Shown here: positions 11,173 through 23,408 of the stretch, piece after piece
Position numbering within the stretch: the stretch's first letter is position 1
Layout: each line of letters opens with the position of its first letter
Assembly: GCF_029168945.1 (NCBI RefSeq)
Contig: NC_083603.1
Location: forward strand, 42,470,396-42,534,395
DNA from: Cannabis sativa
Taxonomy: Eukaryota; Streptophyta; Magnoliopsida; Rosales; Cannabaceae
Direction: 5' to 3'
Length of the DNA: 64,000 nucleotides
The notes under the pieces: model-generated
Told to the model about the DNA's origin: nothing
Databases searched by the model: none
The model's input: only the letters and a program-made list of their open reading frames with translations
Program-made: the position numbers and the translations under genes

Positions 11173-13146
11173 ATCTAAAAAAAAAAAAGGAATTGACTTT
11201 TAAGTCATTATATTAATTTTTAATCCCTCTCATTGTGTTTTTTTGTTTACTAATAATTTTCTCTCTATAAATTGAGGTTGTTTTCTAAAAACAACAAAAG
11301 AGTTGAAGTGAACCCCACATGCCTAACAAAAAGTACTTTTCATTTTGGACATTGTTGTCTCAATTAATATAAAGAAATTTCTTGATGCGAATGCTTTGCG
11401 CCTCTCCTTTTCACTCTTCTCTCTTACCATACCTTCAAATATAAATATAATCATTAATTTCTTTCACCAAAAATAAAATAAAATAAAATAAATAATAATT
11501 AATTTTAATAAATTAAAGCCTTTTATATTGTGAAAAGATAAAGATTCTTTTATGAGTGCTAGCTAGCTTTCATGCATATATATCTATCTATAAATATTTA
11601 GCAAAATAATACTACTATACTACAAAAATGTACAAATGAATGTTTAGTATTTAATTAACGTATCATTTTTATTCATGTGTGTTATTATTACTATTTTTAG
11701 GGAATTTATTTATTTAATTATCCAACATGGACGATTAGGCATTCTTGGGATCAGTTCATTATTATTATTATTTTTTTTTTGCTGAAAATAATGGGACTAG
11801 TTAATATATTAAAGAAATGTTAAAAGATATTAGTGGTGTCAAATATTTTTGTACATATATGTTCGTATTATTAGTCAAACTAAATATCAGGTTCTATATA
11901 CTTTAATGAAAATAACTTTTGAGTATCGTTAACCATTTACAATTATAATTATTGACACATTTAAAAGTACTAAATACCAATAGTATCTAATAATACTACT
12001 GTTTAATAGTGTGGAAATTAAAAACAAATATAAGCTGTAAAATTAATAATTAATTCCATATGATCATTTCGAGAAAATTTAATAGAGAAACAATTCAATA
12101 ATTAGACCATATTTAATAGGTGCTGTAAAAATTGTTTTATACTTCACACAAAAAAGTAAGTTTGTGATATATTTAATTACATTAATTTTTAGGATTGTGC
12201 TTCAATACACAATTACAAAACTTGATGCAAAATTTGATGTTTGATTAATTATTTTATTAAAAATATAAAATAATAATAACTTTATTATTAATTTTATCAT
12301 ATAAAACAATAAAAAATAAATGTCAAATGTTTATAATTTAATGCAATAACAAAGTTTAAAAAAAATATATTAAAATGACATAAAAGTAGTATATTAATAA
12401 TTGTAATCTAAATTTGAATCAATTACGTAAAATTTCAATCATTTTTTGGCACTAAATTAAAGTAAATAACCTTTTACCATATAAAATATAAAATATATAT
12501 TTTAGAAATAAATCACCAATTTAGAGATCGATGCTCTTAGCATTATATTACTTACAGCAGAATTTAATTACCAATGCACATAAGGATTTGTTTTTTTTTT
12601 TTTTTTTGAAGAGGCACATAAGGAATGGTTAATCCGTTTAGTTGGTTAATTATTTTTCCTTTGAATTAATTTTTCTTAATATTTTACATATATATGTACG
12701 TGAAAATTATTTTTTTTTGTAAGGTACTTAGAAATTATTTAAATAATTATTACTATTTAATGAAATATTCAAGAACATTAATTGTTATGTTGCCTAACAC
12801 TGTACATTAATATATATAATTAAGACCATGTGATATTAAAATATTAATTGCCTCAATTATCATATCACATATAAAATAGTGTTATTAGGCATCACGCCCC
12901 TAATTAATTATAAAAATATTAATCTCTAGTAATATATACATTATATATAACTAATTATAAACATCCACTATATATATATTAACGGCCATATTTCTCTTCC
13001 CCCGAAAAAAAATTTGTTATTTTTTTGGGAGATTTTTGCTGATACAAATTGTTGCATTTATGATCGAAGAAAATACATCATTATATATATCTCAGAAATT
13101 GTTGCATGCAACCAATAATATGCCATGCATATATATATATAATGCA
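11173..13146. other. Gene-free AT-rich spacer 3' of the NAC gene
   Basis: Low-complexity AT-rich sequence, poly-T near 12590-12607 and (TA)n tracts near 12810 and 12970-12980. The bases nearest 13146 should include the NAC 3' UTR. I see nothing coding. Confidence 0.5.
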
Positions 13147-14099
13147 TTAATAATTATAAGTAGCATTATTATTATTACTTGAAGATACATCATTAAAATA
13201 ATTACTCGAGCTTGAAGAAGAAGAGTTTGAAGATGATGATGATGATACTACAGTAGTCCCCATATTATTATTGTAATTAATATTACACCCCATAACAAGA
13301 TCAAACATTTTAGGCTCAAAAATGTTATTATTATTCTGATGATGATCATCCTCAACATCTTTCTTTGATGATCTTTCCTTATAAAATATTCGACATAGTA
13401 CCCAATTATTTTGATCTGTACTTATTTGGTTCTGACTAATCTGTACATACATGAAAAAATAAAAATAAAAAGTTAATATATGCATAATAAATAATTAACA
13501 TTAATAATATTATATATTTATGATATGTATATATACCTGTTGTGGATCAAAAGTTAGAGTGTATTCATGCATGAACCAATGAGTTCTAGCTCCATGAGGA
13601 GGCTTTCCATTATAGAAAACAAGAGTTTTTCTAGTCCCAACAATATTTTTCATAGTTGAAGATACAATCTTTTTATCTGAGCCTGTACTTTTCCAATAAC
13701 CACAACTTGTTCTCCTATTACTTCTCTTCCCATTCTTGTACTTTCCTTCTTTGTTGCTAAAAAAGTACCTATCTTGTTCTAAATCACCTAAAAAAAATGT
13801 TACATATACATGAATAAAACGACATGAAGATATGGCATAAAACGACAATCAATTAATTAATATATTTTTATAATACCTGAGGCTGAGGGCAAATCCCAAG
13901 GATCATAGGTGGAAAGGTTAATGATCTCAGGAACAATGTCAGAAGAATAAGGTGGAAGTGGGAAAGAGAAGACTTTGCATCTAAGGTATTGAAACACAAG
14001 TTCTTCATCTGTTGGCTGAAATCGAAACCCAGGTGGGAGTTTGATTACTCCATTGTTGTTTCTTACAAAGTTGTACTTGTTGTTGTTGTTGTTCATCAT
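13147..14099 (-). CDS. NAC-domain transcription factor, NAC083/VNI2-like
   Basis: Exons (minus strand): 13877-14099, 13537-13787 and 13147-13440, with GT-AG borders (CAG|GTATTA, TTTTAG|GTG, CAG|GTATAT, GTACAG|ATT). Phases fit and give 255 residues. The N-terminus holds all NAC subdomains: A (LPPGFRFQPTDEELVFQYL), B (around DPWDLPSASGDLEQDRYFFS), C (NGKRSNRRTSCGYWKSTG), D (KTLVFYNGKPPHGARTHWFM..HEYTL) and E (NWVLCRIF). NAC proteins bind DNA as dimers in the nucleus. The C-terminus is Asn/Ser-rich low complexity, usual for the variable regulatory tail. Intron 1 in subdomain B and intron 2 before subdomain E fit the common NAC gene structure. The block CGYWKSTG replaces the more usual SGYWKATG. 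The closest match I recall is Arabidopsis NAC083/VNI2 (vessel and senescence regulation), but orthology is inferred. Confidence 0.9.
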
Positions 14100-14382
14100 A
14101 ATATTGTTATGGTTTATATTAAGATTGATTACTACAGTTACATATAATTAAGGAAAGTAATACTATAAGAGCAAATGTTGATAAGTATTTATACTCATGT
14201 AAAGGAAATATATTAATAATAATAGTGACTTGGAAAGAGAGATCGACTTTGTCTTTGTTTGGTTTACTTTTAATATATATAATATCCAATATCAAATAAT
14301 ATATAATAACATATAATATTGTTTGGTCTACGAGGAGCGGGAATAATGTTAATTGAAAAGAAATAATGTTACACATTGTTGG

Positions 14383-14413
<31 letters not shown>

Positions 14414-14937
14414 CACAGTTTTATTTTTGAACACTTCTTAGAATATGTGGAATATTTATATAATGTATATAAAATATATGAATCAAGTGTTCATTATTTT
14501 TGCTTATTTTTTTAGCAACATTATATGGTGTGGATTATTTGGCCAGGACGATAGGAAGAGTTTTGCTTGAAAAATAGAAGGAACTGCAAAATAAATCGGC
14601 ACTTTATGAATATTCTAACCTAGCTAGTAAGTATTCAAGAGTGTGTACATAAAATTTTAGTGAATATATATGAAGAAAATTGTATTGAGAAGTAATCTAT
14701 ATGTGAAATGGGAGGGTTAATTTGTGTTGATATTTAAGAGTTTGAGTATTTTTATATATAAAGTGTGACTATAGTTTTTGTTGGTTTAATAGAATATTTT
14801 AAAAATATAAGAATATTTCGTTAAATTTAACAGTGTTGATAAAATTAGTTTTATACATATAAATATTAATATTATTTATTTTAAGTTAATTGAATTTATA
14901 TTAATTTTAAATTAATTTAAATATACATGAAGATTAA
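14100..14937. other. Upstream region of the NAC gene
   Basis: Presumed promoter and 5' UTR of the minus-strand NAC gene. AT-rich, with a poly-T run at about 14382-14404 and TATATAAT-type motifs near 14272-14285. It ends at a LINE insertion about 850 bp upstream of the NAC ATG. I see no other gene. Confidence 0.45.
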
Positions 14938-14952
14938 TATATTATTTATAAT

Positions 14953-15998
14953 GTTCTTGTAATTTAGTAAAGAGTTGGGTGCACAGGATAATTTCATCTT
15001 TTGGAATATTCTTTGGAAGCTAAGTGTCCCTCCGAAAGTGAAAGACTTGTTATGGTGTGCTACTAACTGTCTGCCTACGAAATTCAGACTTCGTTCTAGA
15101 CATGTGCCTGTTGATACCATCTGCACTGTGTGCAAAGTAACTGATGAAATCATCAACCATTTCTTGGTGGATTGCTCTTTTGCCAAAGCGTGTTGACAAC
15201 AGTTGGCTGCTGGTGTTAATTTGACAACAGTTGGTTCTTTTGCCAACTGGTTTGCTACGATTCTATAGCAGGTGGATGAAGAGAAAAGGAGGTTGATTGC
15301 AATGACATGTTGGGCAATATGAAAACATCGGAACGATCGAGCTAGTATGGTTTGATAAATTCCCTACTGTTGCGAGTGTTACTCCTTATTTAGCTCAAGC
15401 TTTACTCGTAGGTTGGATTCGGGCTCAAGATTCAACATTTAATCCTACGATTGCATTTCTTACTGATGTCGATGGTGCTGAAACTTGGGCCAAACCAGCT
15501 GAAAACACTTTGAAGATTAATGTAGATGCTGCCATATTTTCAGGGAATGTAACTTATAGCTTCCCAGGGGTGATTAGGAACGAAACTGACGCATTGGTGG
15601 AAGCTTTTACCTGCAGTCGGTCACGGGTGTTGCAGCCCAAAATGGTGGAAGCTTTGGGTGTTAAGGAGACACTGAGTTGGGTTAAAAAGAAAGATTGGAG
15701 GAATGTTGTCATTGAAACCGGTAGTCTTATTGTGGTGCAAGCGTTACGTAACTCTATTCCTATAGTTTCATACTTTATGAGTATTATTTCTAATTGTAAG
15801 ATGTTGTTAAATGACTTGAGAGATGTTTATGTCATTTTTATTAGACGTTCTGCAAATAGTGTTGCTCACTTCTTAACTCGAGCATCCTATTTAGTTACTG
15901 GTCGTATTATCAGGAGTAGTGATGTTACTCCAAATTTTAATCATGTAATCACTATGGATTGCAATTAATAAAGATGATGAATTTTTTCAAAAAAAATA
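14953..15998 (+). mobile_element. 5'-truncated LINE with zf-RVT and RNase H remnants
   Basis: Flanked by a 15-bp target duplication with one mismatch (14938-14952 and 15999-16013, TATATTATTTA.AAT) and ending in an A-rich tail. A zinc-binding reverse-transcriptase domain (15000-15196: FIFWNILWKLSVPPKVKDLLW, C-T-V-C, H-F-L..C-S-F-A) is followed by a broken linker with stops. Then comes an RNase H domain (about 15510-15968: K-I-N-V-D-A-A-I, ET at the second acidic site, RRSANSVAHFLTRAS near the end). It is a dead insertion. Confidence 0.88.
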
Positions 15999-16013
15999 TA
16001 TATTATTTACAAT

Positions 16014-17215
16014 ATTATTATTATATTTTATAGTTATTTTTAATATTGGGAATATGTTTAATTTTAATATTCTTTAATTTTATATTTATTTTTCTAAAAT
16101 TTTTAAAACTTTAAATATATTTTTTAAAAAACAAAATTAAAAAATTTAATTAGTTTCTTTTAACTTATAAAAGTTTAAAAATACACAATAAAAATAAAAA
16201 TTAAAAAAAATATAATTAAGTATATACATACAAATGCAAATAATAACCTAGTATATATAATAATTATAATAGATATTTTAGTAAATTATTGAAATATGTG
16301 TAATTATTGCCTTTAATCTTAGTTATATAATATATATATAAAAATATAAATATTTGACACAAAAAAAAAAAAGCCTCTAATAAAAAAAAAAACAACTAGT
16401 TTCTATATATCATGTGGAAATATTTGGTAATTTATTAGATAAATTAATTAATCTCAAATAATTAGAAGGACGCATAATGTAGTGCTATTGAGAAAATTCA
16501 TCTAATTAAGTGATACAAATAATAATATAATATAATAAAGAAAATAAAATTTAAAATTATGAGGGACGATACATGCATAAGAGAATCTCCCATAAAATAC
16601 GTACGTGTATAGGCTTCCATGCATGCGAATTATTAATATACGTACCACACATACACAAAAATTTGAGTAATTAATGTTTTAACATATTCATTATTTTTAT
16701 GAATAATAATTTAATCATTGTGTAAGTGTGAAAATTCGAGAGTTTTACATTAATAATAATGTAAAAAAGTAATATAATATATACATTGCACTAATTCATA
16801 CTTATTACTTTTTGAGATATATAAAACCTCATATATATATATAGATATATATATATATATATACATTATACCATATCTTATTTTCTGAACCAACACCCAA
16901 TTCTTAACACCAAGTATGTGTCATTTGTTCGGTTGAAAAATTGTCACCTATTGCCACGTGTCCTACCAAGAAAAATACGGCTAAGAATGTTCATTTTATT
17001 AATTTGCTATATATTAATAACGAGTTTAACCATTTTTATAAGTGAGGTTTTATAATTAGTTATTAGTGATATATATTTTTTAAAGGTATTTTTTTATATT
17101 TTTATGAGATTTAATATTTAATTACACCAATTACAGTATGATATTAAAAAAGATACACAACACCAATAATACTTTTTAATAATTTTCATTAATAAGAGTA
17201 ATAATATCTAAGACT
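16014..17215. other. Gene-free AT-rich stretch with a G-box
   Basis: AT-rich, with microsatellites (TA/GATATATA, 16830-16862). GCCACGTGTC at about 16954-16963 is a perfect G-box/ABRE-like core, but no gene lies near enough to assign it. Otherwise I see nothing. Confidence 0.4.
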
Positions 17216-17372
17216 ACATGTCTCTTTGAATTTTGTTAAACGCACTGCTAATAAGGCTGCGCATTTCCTTGCTCGGAGCTCTTGTTACTCGTCAGTACGT
17301 ATCTTTGATGTAACCAACTCACCTTTTGAGTTGACGAACATTGTAATGGCTGATTCTATTTAATAAAATTGC
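17216..17372 (+). pseudogene. LINE RNase H tail fragment
   Basis: Translates as LNFVKRTANKAAHFLARSSC, then SSVRIFDVTNSPFELTNIV and a stop. This is the C-terminal end of a LINE RNase H domain (compare RRSANSVAHFLTRAS in the 15.5-kb LINE). No poly-A or target duplication was recognised. Confidence 0.65.
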
Positions 17373-19253
17373 CATAAGTTACCATTAATTCATGTTTCAA
17401 TAGCTACCATTAATTCATGTAAATTTATATATCTGTGTAAAATAATATAGATTACACTGAACTGACTGACCTACACATTTGTTTTCCTTACATAGAAAAA
17501 TTAAAGTAGATAATAAATAATAAACAAGTTATTAATAAGTAAAGCTAATAATTAACAACCTGAATCTTTGATAATGTATGCTTTCTACATATGGATTTTT
17601 AATATTGCTTTCTTATAGTGGTTAATTTTTTTGATATTTAATTTGTTTTAATTAGTATCACTACTTTCTTTTCCTATATATGGATCCATGACTCAGAAAG
17701 CTCCCTAAATGTACTTTTTCTTTCTTTTTTTCTTTTTTTTGAATGGCATGCATATATATATATAAATATGATTGGACTTTATTATTATTACTATTATAAT
17801 TTTATCATCATAAAGACTTATTATAGTTCTGAAATTCGAATGTACATTCATAGATTCATATCGAGAAAAAAAGCTTAACCTTTGCAAAGTTGTAGTCAAC
17901 TATGGATCGGTATACTTTTCTTCATTGCTAAGATGTGCTTTATTATTTATTCTTCTTCTCTTTTTAATAATTTTTATTTTTCCATGAAATGTAGACCAAA
18001 CACCCTTTCTTTCTAAATTCTCACTCGAAGAAAGTAGTCCTAATTTTCGTCTTTGCAAATTACATTGCTTCAAAAACCAGTAACAATGTTTTTTTTTAAT
18101 CATTATTATTATATTATGGATCTAGAAGACTAGCTAGACTAAATCATTAATGTATGTCTTATGCTGTTTTTACACATGGGTATCTCACAACTCATTTAAA
18201 TTTATATTTATATATATATATATAGCTCATTATTTTTTAATCTATTACAATCTTTTGAATCTTAAAATCACCTTTATATGTCTTAGCTTAGCTCTTGGGT
18301 ATAATGACACTTAGCAAAGAATGATATAATTAAATATTTATGTTATTTTATCATCAAAATTTAAAGGAACGTATTCCTTGTACGTATAGTGATTAATTAA
18401 GAATAAAATCTTTTTCTTTTTTTGATATATACATATGCTACATATATCTCTCTCTTTTGTTATGGAATGGACATGAGAACTATGATTGCACAACAAATTT
18501 TTAAGGTCTAATTAATTAAAGCCCATAGTTAATTAATTAGATTATTTATTGTGATCAATATTGAAGCATTTGGGTATCATGTGTGATAATATAAATATAT
18601 ATGAAATTTTTTTGACATTGGCATATAAATATAAATATATATATTTGCCCTTGTGTCAAACTTCAAAGAGAACCTTTTTCTTTTTCTTGGGAAAAAAAGT
18701 TAACATTAGCTTAACGCATAAGAAAGTTTCGTCAATATTGAGTTACGTAGTACTATAGTCACCCTAGCTTGCATATATTAACACTTAAATGAAAAGATAA
18801 TTTATTCCATATACTATTTTTTTTAACTTTTTTTCAAATTTACAGGTTTTTAAAGTGGTTGCAGCGCTAGTTGCAGTAGGGATTTTTATACGATTTTTTG
18901 TTGCAATTTAAGTTGCAGCGCTAGTTACAATAGGAGTTTTTATGTAAAATTTCGTAAAAATGCAAAAAAAAATTATTTTGAAGTGTAAAAATAAAAAAGT
19001 CCCTAAAAAAATATTTTTTAGTGGTATTATTTTAGTTACAACATAAATTTTTTGTAAGTAAAAATTCATTTGGTACGTCATACGTATACGGGTTTTATTG
19101 TATTAAATAATAAATAATAATATGTATGGATAAAATAATGTATTGTATTAATTATTACGACAGAATTTTTTAATACAATGTAAGTTGTATTATTTAATAC
19201 ATAATAAATAGTCTGTATTAGCTTGTAATATTTACAAAAGATCTTTGCGTCAA
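17373..19253. other. Gene-free AT-rich spacer
   Basis: Poly-purine/pyrimidine and (TA)n stretches. One diffuse repeat (18796-19010) is listed separately. Short open frames here have no codon bias or recognisable motif. Confidence 0.45.
18796..19010 (+). repeat. Dispersed repeat family B, copy 1
   Basis: Shares CATATACTATTTTTTT, then GTTG-rich centre blocks (TAGTTGCAGTAGGGATTTTT) and the end GTGTAAAAATAAAAAAGTCC with 40720-40945. Non-coding; type unknown. Confidence 0.5.
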
Positions 19254-19382
19254 CACCAATCTCCGCCCCGTCCTCGACCGGACAGAAGACCTAAACTTAG
19301 GACGCAGGACCCAAACCTGGGCCCGGACCCGAACCTAGACTCGGGGCCCAAACCCAAACCTGGACTTGGGACCCAAACCTAC
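19254..19382. repeat. GC-rich degenerate hexamer minisatellite, left part
   Basis: Irregular arrays of GACCC, CGAACC, GGACCC and CCTAGACTCGGG words in an otherwise AT-rich region. The array is interrupted by the solo LTR and resumes at 22772. Open frames through it (Asp-Pro rich) are by-products of the repeat. Confidence 0.8.
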
Positions 19383-20097
19383 TGTAACACCCCGATATTT
19401 ACCTTACTTTACAAAAATACCATTTTAAATGCATAATTTGAAAAGAAAAAAAATCCTTTAAATACAACAATGGATTTTAGAAATCAAAATGCAAAAGAGA
19501 AGGATCCTTCATTTGTAAAACAAAATACGATAAGTAAATAATTTTAAAATAATACATTTTCATTGTGTTTAGATTTTTCAACTGCTTAAAATAAAACAGG
19601 CACCACCGGCGTTCTAGATCGTTTGCCCGTCCGTAGCCACTCACAGTATACGTACCAGAACTGACCCTGCTCACTATACATACTTCCCTGTCTAATACCT
19701 GTAGGGGGAAAGTAAGGGGGTGAGCTAAAAGCTCAGTAAGGAAATGCTTATCATAAAATACCATATAATATCACACATACCATTACTGTATTTATTAAGT
19801 TTTAGCAATATCATACACTTTATTTTATAACCATAACCAAATAACTGTATACATAGAAACCTTTATCATATATATCCATAAAAATTGTTCACACCATACA
19901 TATATACAGAGATCATAACTCAGTATCACATTCATAACATAATCATATCAATACTATAAATAATAATGCCATTACCATAATATTGGCATATCATAGCCAT
20001 TACTTACATAATCCGGGCCTAGCTTGGCCCTACAATATCCTGGGCCTAATCTGCCCATATAATAACCTGGGCCTATGCAGCCCTACTATTGTTATAG

Positions 20098-20345
20098 GAT
20101 AGGGTATCTCTATATTCAACAGTAACATCACTGTATCATACCCACCATAACAATCTCATACACGACTCAGTAAAATGTAGGGTAGGGTATCTCTACATTC
20201 AACGGCCTTATCCCGTATCATACCCCACCATGGTCCCTCACTTTACCTGAGACGTTAGCATACAACATATAACATACAACATACACCATACACCATACAT
20301 TATACACCATACAACATACAATATACAACATACAACATTATACAA
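20098..20345. repeat. Short tandem repeats inside the solo LTR
   Basis: Two copies of a GGGTATCTCTA.ATTCAAC..CGTATCATACCC block (about 20100-20150 and 20180-20230) are followed by a CATACAACATA/CATACACCATA array (about 20260-20345). Non-coding. Confidence 0.75.
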
Positions 20346-20932
20346 GTCATAACAACCATAATTTATATATCAATTTACGAACATTGTGTCCATACCACAC
20401 ATTCTCAGTACCATATATAGACTTATAATAACAAATCATAACTCATATTTCTTTTTTGAATAATCATAACTCATATTTCAGTACACAAAGAATCCAAATT
20501 TATGCAGATAAACACATATAAAACTATCTAATTTCCTTACCTCAAATCCCGCTGCTTAAGACTTGTTATCTCGTCACTACTACCTATAACAACACATGGG
20601 TCAAGGCCCTTACATTAAAATTCGCACTCTTACAGTACAGCAGAAAGAACACTATTTTTGACCAATAACTACACGAATTCAGTGAAAGTTTCCATCATAA
20701 AAAATTATAGAAAATTCAATTATCTTTCTAACGGTATATAGATCATTAAAAATGGATTAAAACTGAAGGAGTTATGATAGTTTTACTGAAACTATTTCTG
20801 AGAAGGAATATGGAGTAACGAATCACAGGAAACATCAGAAATACAAAGTTTTGATACTAAAATGTTCCAAATCAGAAAATACTCTCTTCATAAAAGTTTT
20901 AAAAAATCGAATTCCCTTTCTAATGACACTTA

Positions 20933-21241
20933 GGAGGCGTTTGGTTGGGAGGAATGAAAATATAGGAATAGGAATGGGAATGGGAATAGGAATGGAATGG
21001 AATAAAATTTAAAATGGATAAAAAAAATTGATAAAAAAATAATTAAATTTTTTTTCTTGTTACATTGGAATGGTCATTCCTTCCATTTTAAAATGGAATA
21101 GCCATTCCACCAAAATGGTGGAAAGAGCATTCCATTGGAATGTCATTCTAATACTTTAAAATGCAACCAAACAAAGGAATGGAATGAAAATTATTTCCTT
21201 TCCATTCCATTCCATTTTATTACCTCCAACCAAACGCCACC
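20933..21241. mobile_element. PIF/Harbinger-type MITE, copy B (309 bp)
   Basis: Ends are GGAGGCGTTTGGTTGG and, inverted, GGTGGCGTTTGGTTGG, with TTA target duplications (20930-20932 and 21242-21244). Same family as 6310-6580: shared GTTTGGTTGG termini and GGAATGG/CCATTCC-rich interior. It is nested in the solo LTR, so it inserted later. Confidence 0.9.
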
Positions 21242-22771
21242 TTAAATCTTTAAAATCGGAGTTTTAACGTGAGAGATATAGATATTATACCGAAACAGTT
21301 TCTTAGAAATCCTAAAGCAAACGAACTTTAGACTACAGCAACAAAACGATAATTTTCGACCAAGGAAAACTCCAAATTAGAGAAAACTCTCTGAAGGGAA
21401 AATGTAGATAATTTTCTAAGCTTTAAAATGATATATAGATTATTAAAAACGGGCTAAAATTGAAAAAAATATTCTAATTTTACTGAGACAACTTTTTCAG
21501 GAAATATGAGAAAAATAATTCACGACAAACTGTATACAAATACTGATTTTGTACATAGAAATATTCCGAATTTGTAAGAGGTTTCTTCATAAAAATTATA
21601 GGTCATTGAATCACGTTTTCAAAGATATCAAGACCACTGGAATCGGATAAGTATTCAGAGAGATATTCAAGTTTTACCGAGACAACTTATATAGGAAATA
21701 TGAAAAAAAAACGATTTACAACAGACAGCGTAGAAATACAAATTTTCTACACCGATAAATTATGATTTAGTAAAACTTTTCTTCATAAGAATTATGAGAA
21801 ATTTAATAAGCTTTCTATAGACACCAAGACTGTAAAAATCAGATGAGTATTTAAAGAGATATGACAGTTTTACTAAGACATATTTCATTTTGAAAAAAAT
21901 AAGAAAATGAGACCTACGAATATTCTCCTATTATGATCAATAAATAAGTAAATGTAGAGTTTCTTGCCTCAAATACATCAAGCTGCTTGGATCGATAGAC
22001 ATAAGATGATGGTGATCAAAGATGAGAGTGAAGAGTGGTACAGATTTGGCTAAGGATGTAATGGAAAGATGACTTGAAAATTTTAGGGTTAGTCTTACTC
22101 AGGTGGGAAGAATAGAACGATATAATTTTAGGGTTGAAACCTATACTATCTGACTCGTTTAGTTTTATCAATAATAATAATATTAATATAATAACAATAA
22201 TAATATGATAAATTATTAAATAAACAAATATCTAACTTTTAAATTTAAATTGTAAGCTCTCAATCTCGTAACTTTAGGCCTTAGTTTTGATCTAGAAAAA
22301 TTACGAATTCTGATATTGCTATTTCTACAAAATTTATAGATCTTTAAATTATCTTTCCAATGCCACTGGAATCACCTCAATCGGAGTTATAAAACTCCAG
22401 ATATGTTTATTTTAGTAAAACAGTTTCTAAACCTGCGAATTTCTCTAAACTTACGATTTTTCTAACATTAATCAAATAATAATATTATTTAATACCACTT
22501 ATATACACAATTAATTAAATCTAATAAATATATTATAAAAACGTAATGGACTTTGATATCAGGCTTGAATTAAATATTACTTACTTATGAAAATATCACA
22601 ATATTTTACTTTCATAGTTAATACAACTTTAACTTTCTTTATAAAATTGGTACAACTACTCTAAGCAATAATATCAACTCACTAACAACACAAATAAATG
22701 AGATAATTATCCTCGCACAATTAATATCCAAACAAAAAAAAATTAAATACTATTTTAAATTGGATATTACA

Positions 22772-22977
22772 TTTACCCGGGACCCGAACCCTGACCCGGA
22801 CCCGAATCGATCGGGACCTAGACTCGGGACCCGGGACTCGAACCCAGACCTAGACCCAGACCCAGAGCAGGATCCCAGATCCGGATCCGAACTCGAACCC
22901 GAGACTCGAGACACGAACCAAGGACCTAGACCCGAACTTGAACCCAAGATCGGACCCAGGACCCGAGACCCAAGACC
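22772..22977. repeat. GC-rich degenerate hexamer minisatellite, right part
   Basis: Continuation of the array at 19254-19382, with words such as GACCCGGACCCGAA, GGACCTAGACTCGGG and CCCAGACCCAGA. It ends abruptly at the Cassandra LTR. Confidence 0.8.
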
Positions 22978-23408
22978 TGTAACGTCCCCGCTTCAAGCCT
23001 CCATTGGGCCCTTACACCCATGGAATAATGGCTCTTATACACGAGTACGCCACTCTAGCTGCTTCCTGGATTGATGACTGACCTACAGACCAACACAAGT
23101 GTTTCCAGTGTGCTTTGTCCTCACTCGCACGCTTCTTGAGAAAACTTCTCAGGAGGTCACCCATCCTGAAATTACCCCAGGTCAAGCACGCTTAACGGTG
23201 GAGTTCTTTCGTGATGGGCTACCGAAAAACAAGATGCACATTGTTGATATAGGTAGTACCAATCAATCCATTTAAGCTCTCTTCAACTGTGTAGTCCCAT
23301 ACCTACACAGTCTCAAAATCATCCCACTTGACCTTTCCCAAGCGGTGTGGGATTGCACAGCTTACCCGTTATCTCCCCTTATGGATTACGAGACTACTGA
23401 CTGTCACA
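22978..23408 (-). mobile_element. Cassandra TRIM solo LTR with 5S-rRNA-like core
   Basis: Starts TGTAACGTCCCCGCTTCAAG and ends ACTGTCACA. About 23145-23245, read on the minus strand, matches plant 5S rRNA: AGAACTCC..CGTTAAGCGTGCTTG, then AGGATGGGTGACCTCCTGAG, covering the internal Pol III control region. That is the hallmark of Cassandra retrotransposons in miniature. It has no coding capacity and no second LTR. Flanking 5-mers (AGACC, AACTT) do not match, so one flank was probably changed by recombination. Nearly collinear with 45688-46120. Confidence 0.92.

Larger units (their letters stand above)
19383..22771. mobile_element. Large solo LTR, probably Ty3/Gypsy (3389 bp)
   Basis: Starts TGTAACACCCCGATATTTAC and ends TTGGATATTACA, giving TGT...ACA ends. 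It sits inside the minisatellite, which resumes directly after it, so this is an insertion. The flanking 5-mers CCTAC and TTTAC agree at three of five bases and may be a decayed duplication. The left part contains a GGGGGTGAGCTAAAAGCTCA block and GGGCCTA-rich repeats of the kind seen in chromovirus-type LTRs. There is no coding sequence and no second LTR, so a solo LTR from recombination is the simplest reading; Gypsy class is an inference from the TGTAACACCCC end. Confidence 0.72.

Noticed and set aside
17705..18103. Two minus-strand open frames of about 65 residues
   Set aside because: AT-rich composition, no domain, no splice partners.
22760..23074. Asp-Pro repeat open frames on both strands
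   Set aside because: By-products of the GACCCG minisatellite, running into the Cassandra LTR.
23145..23245. 5S rRNA gene
   Set aside because: Similarity is to the internal part only, embedded in an LTR that recurs at 45688-46120; this is the Cassandra 5S-like domain, not a 5S gene.
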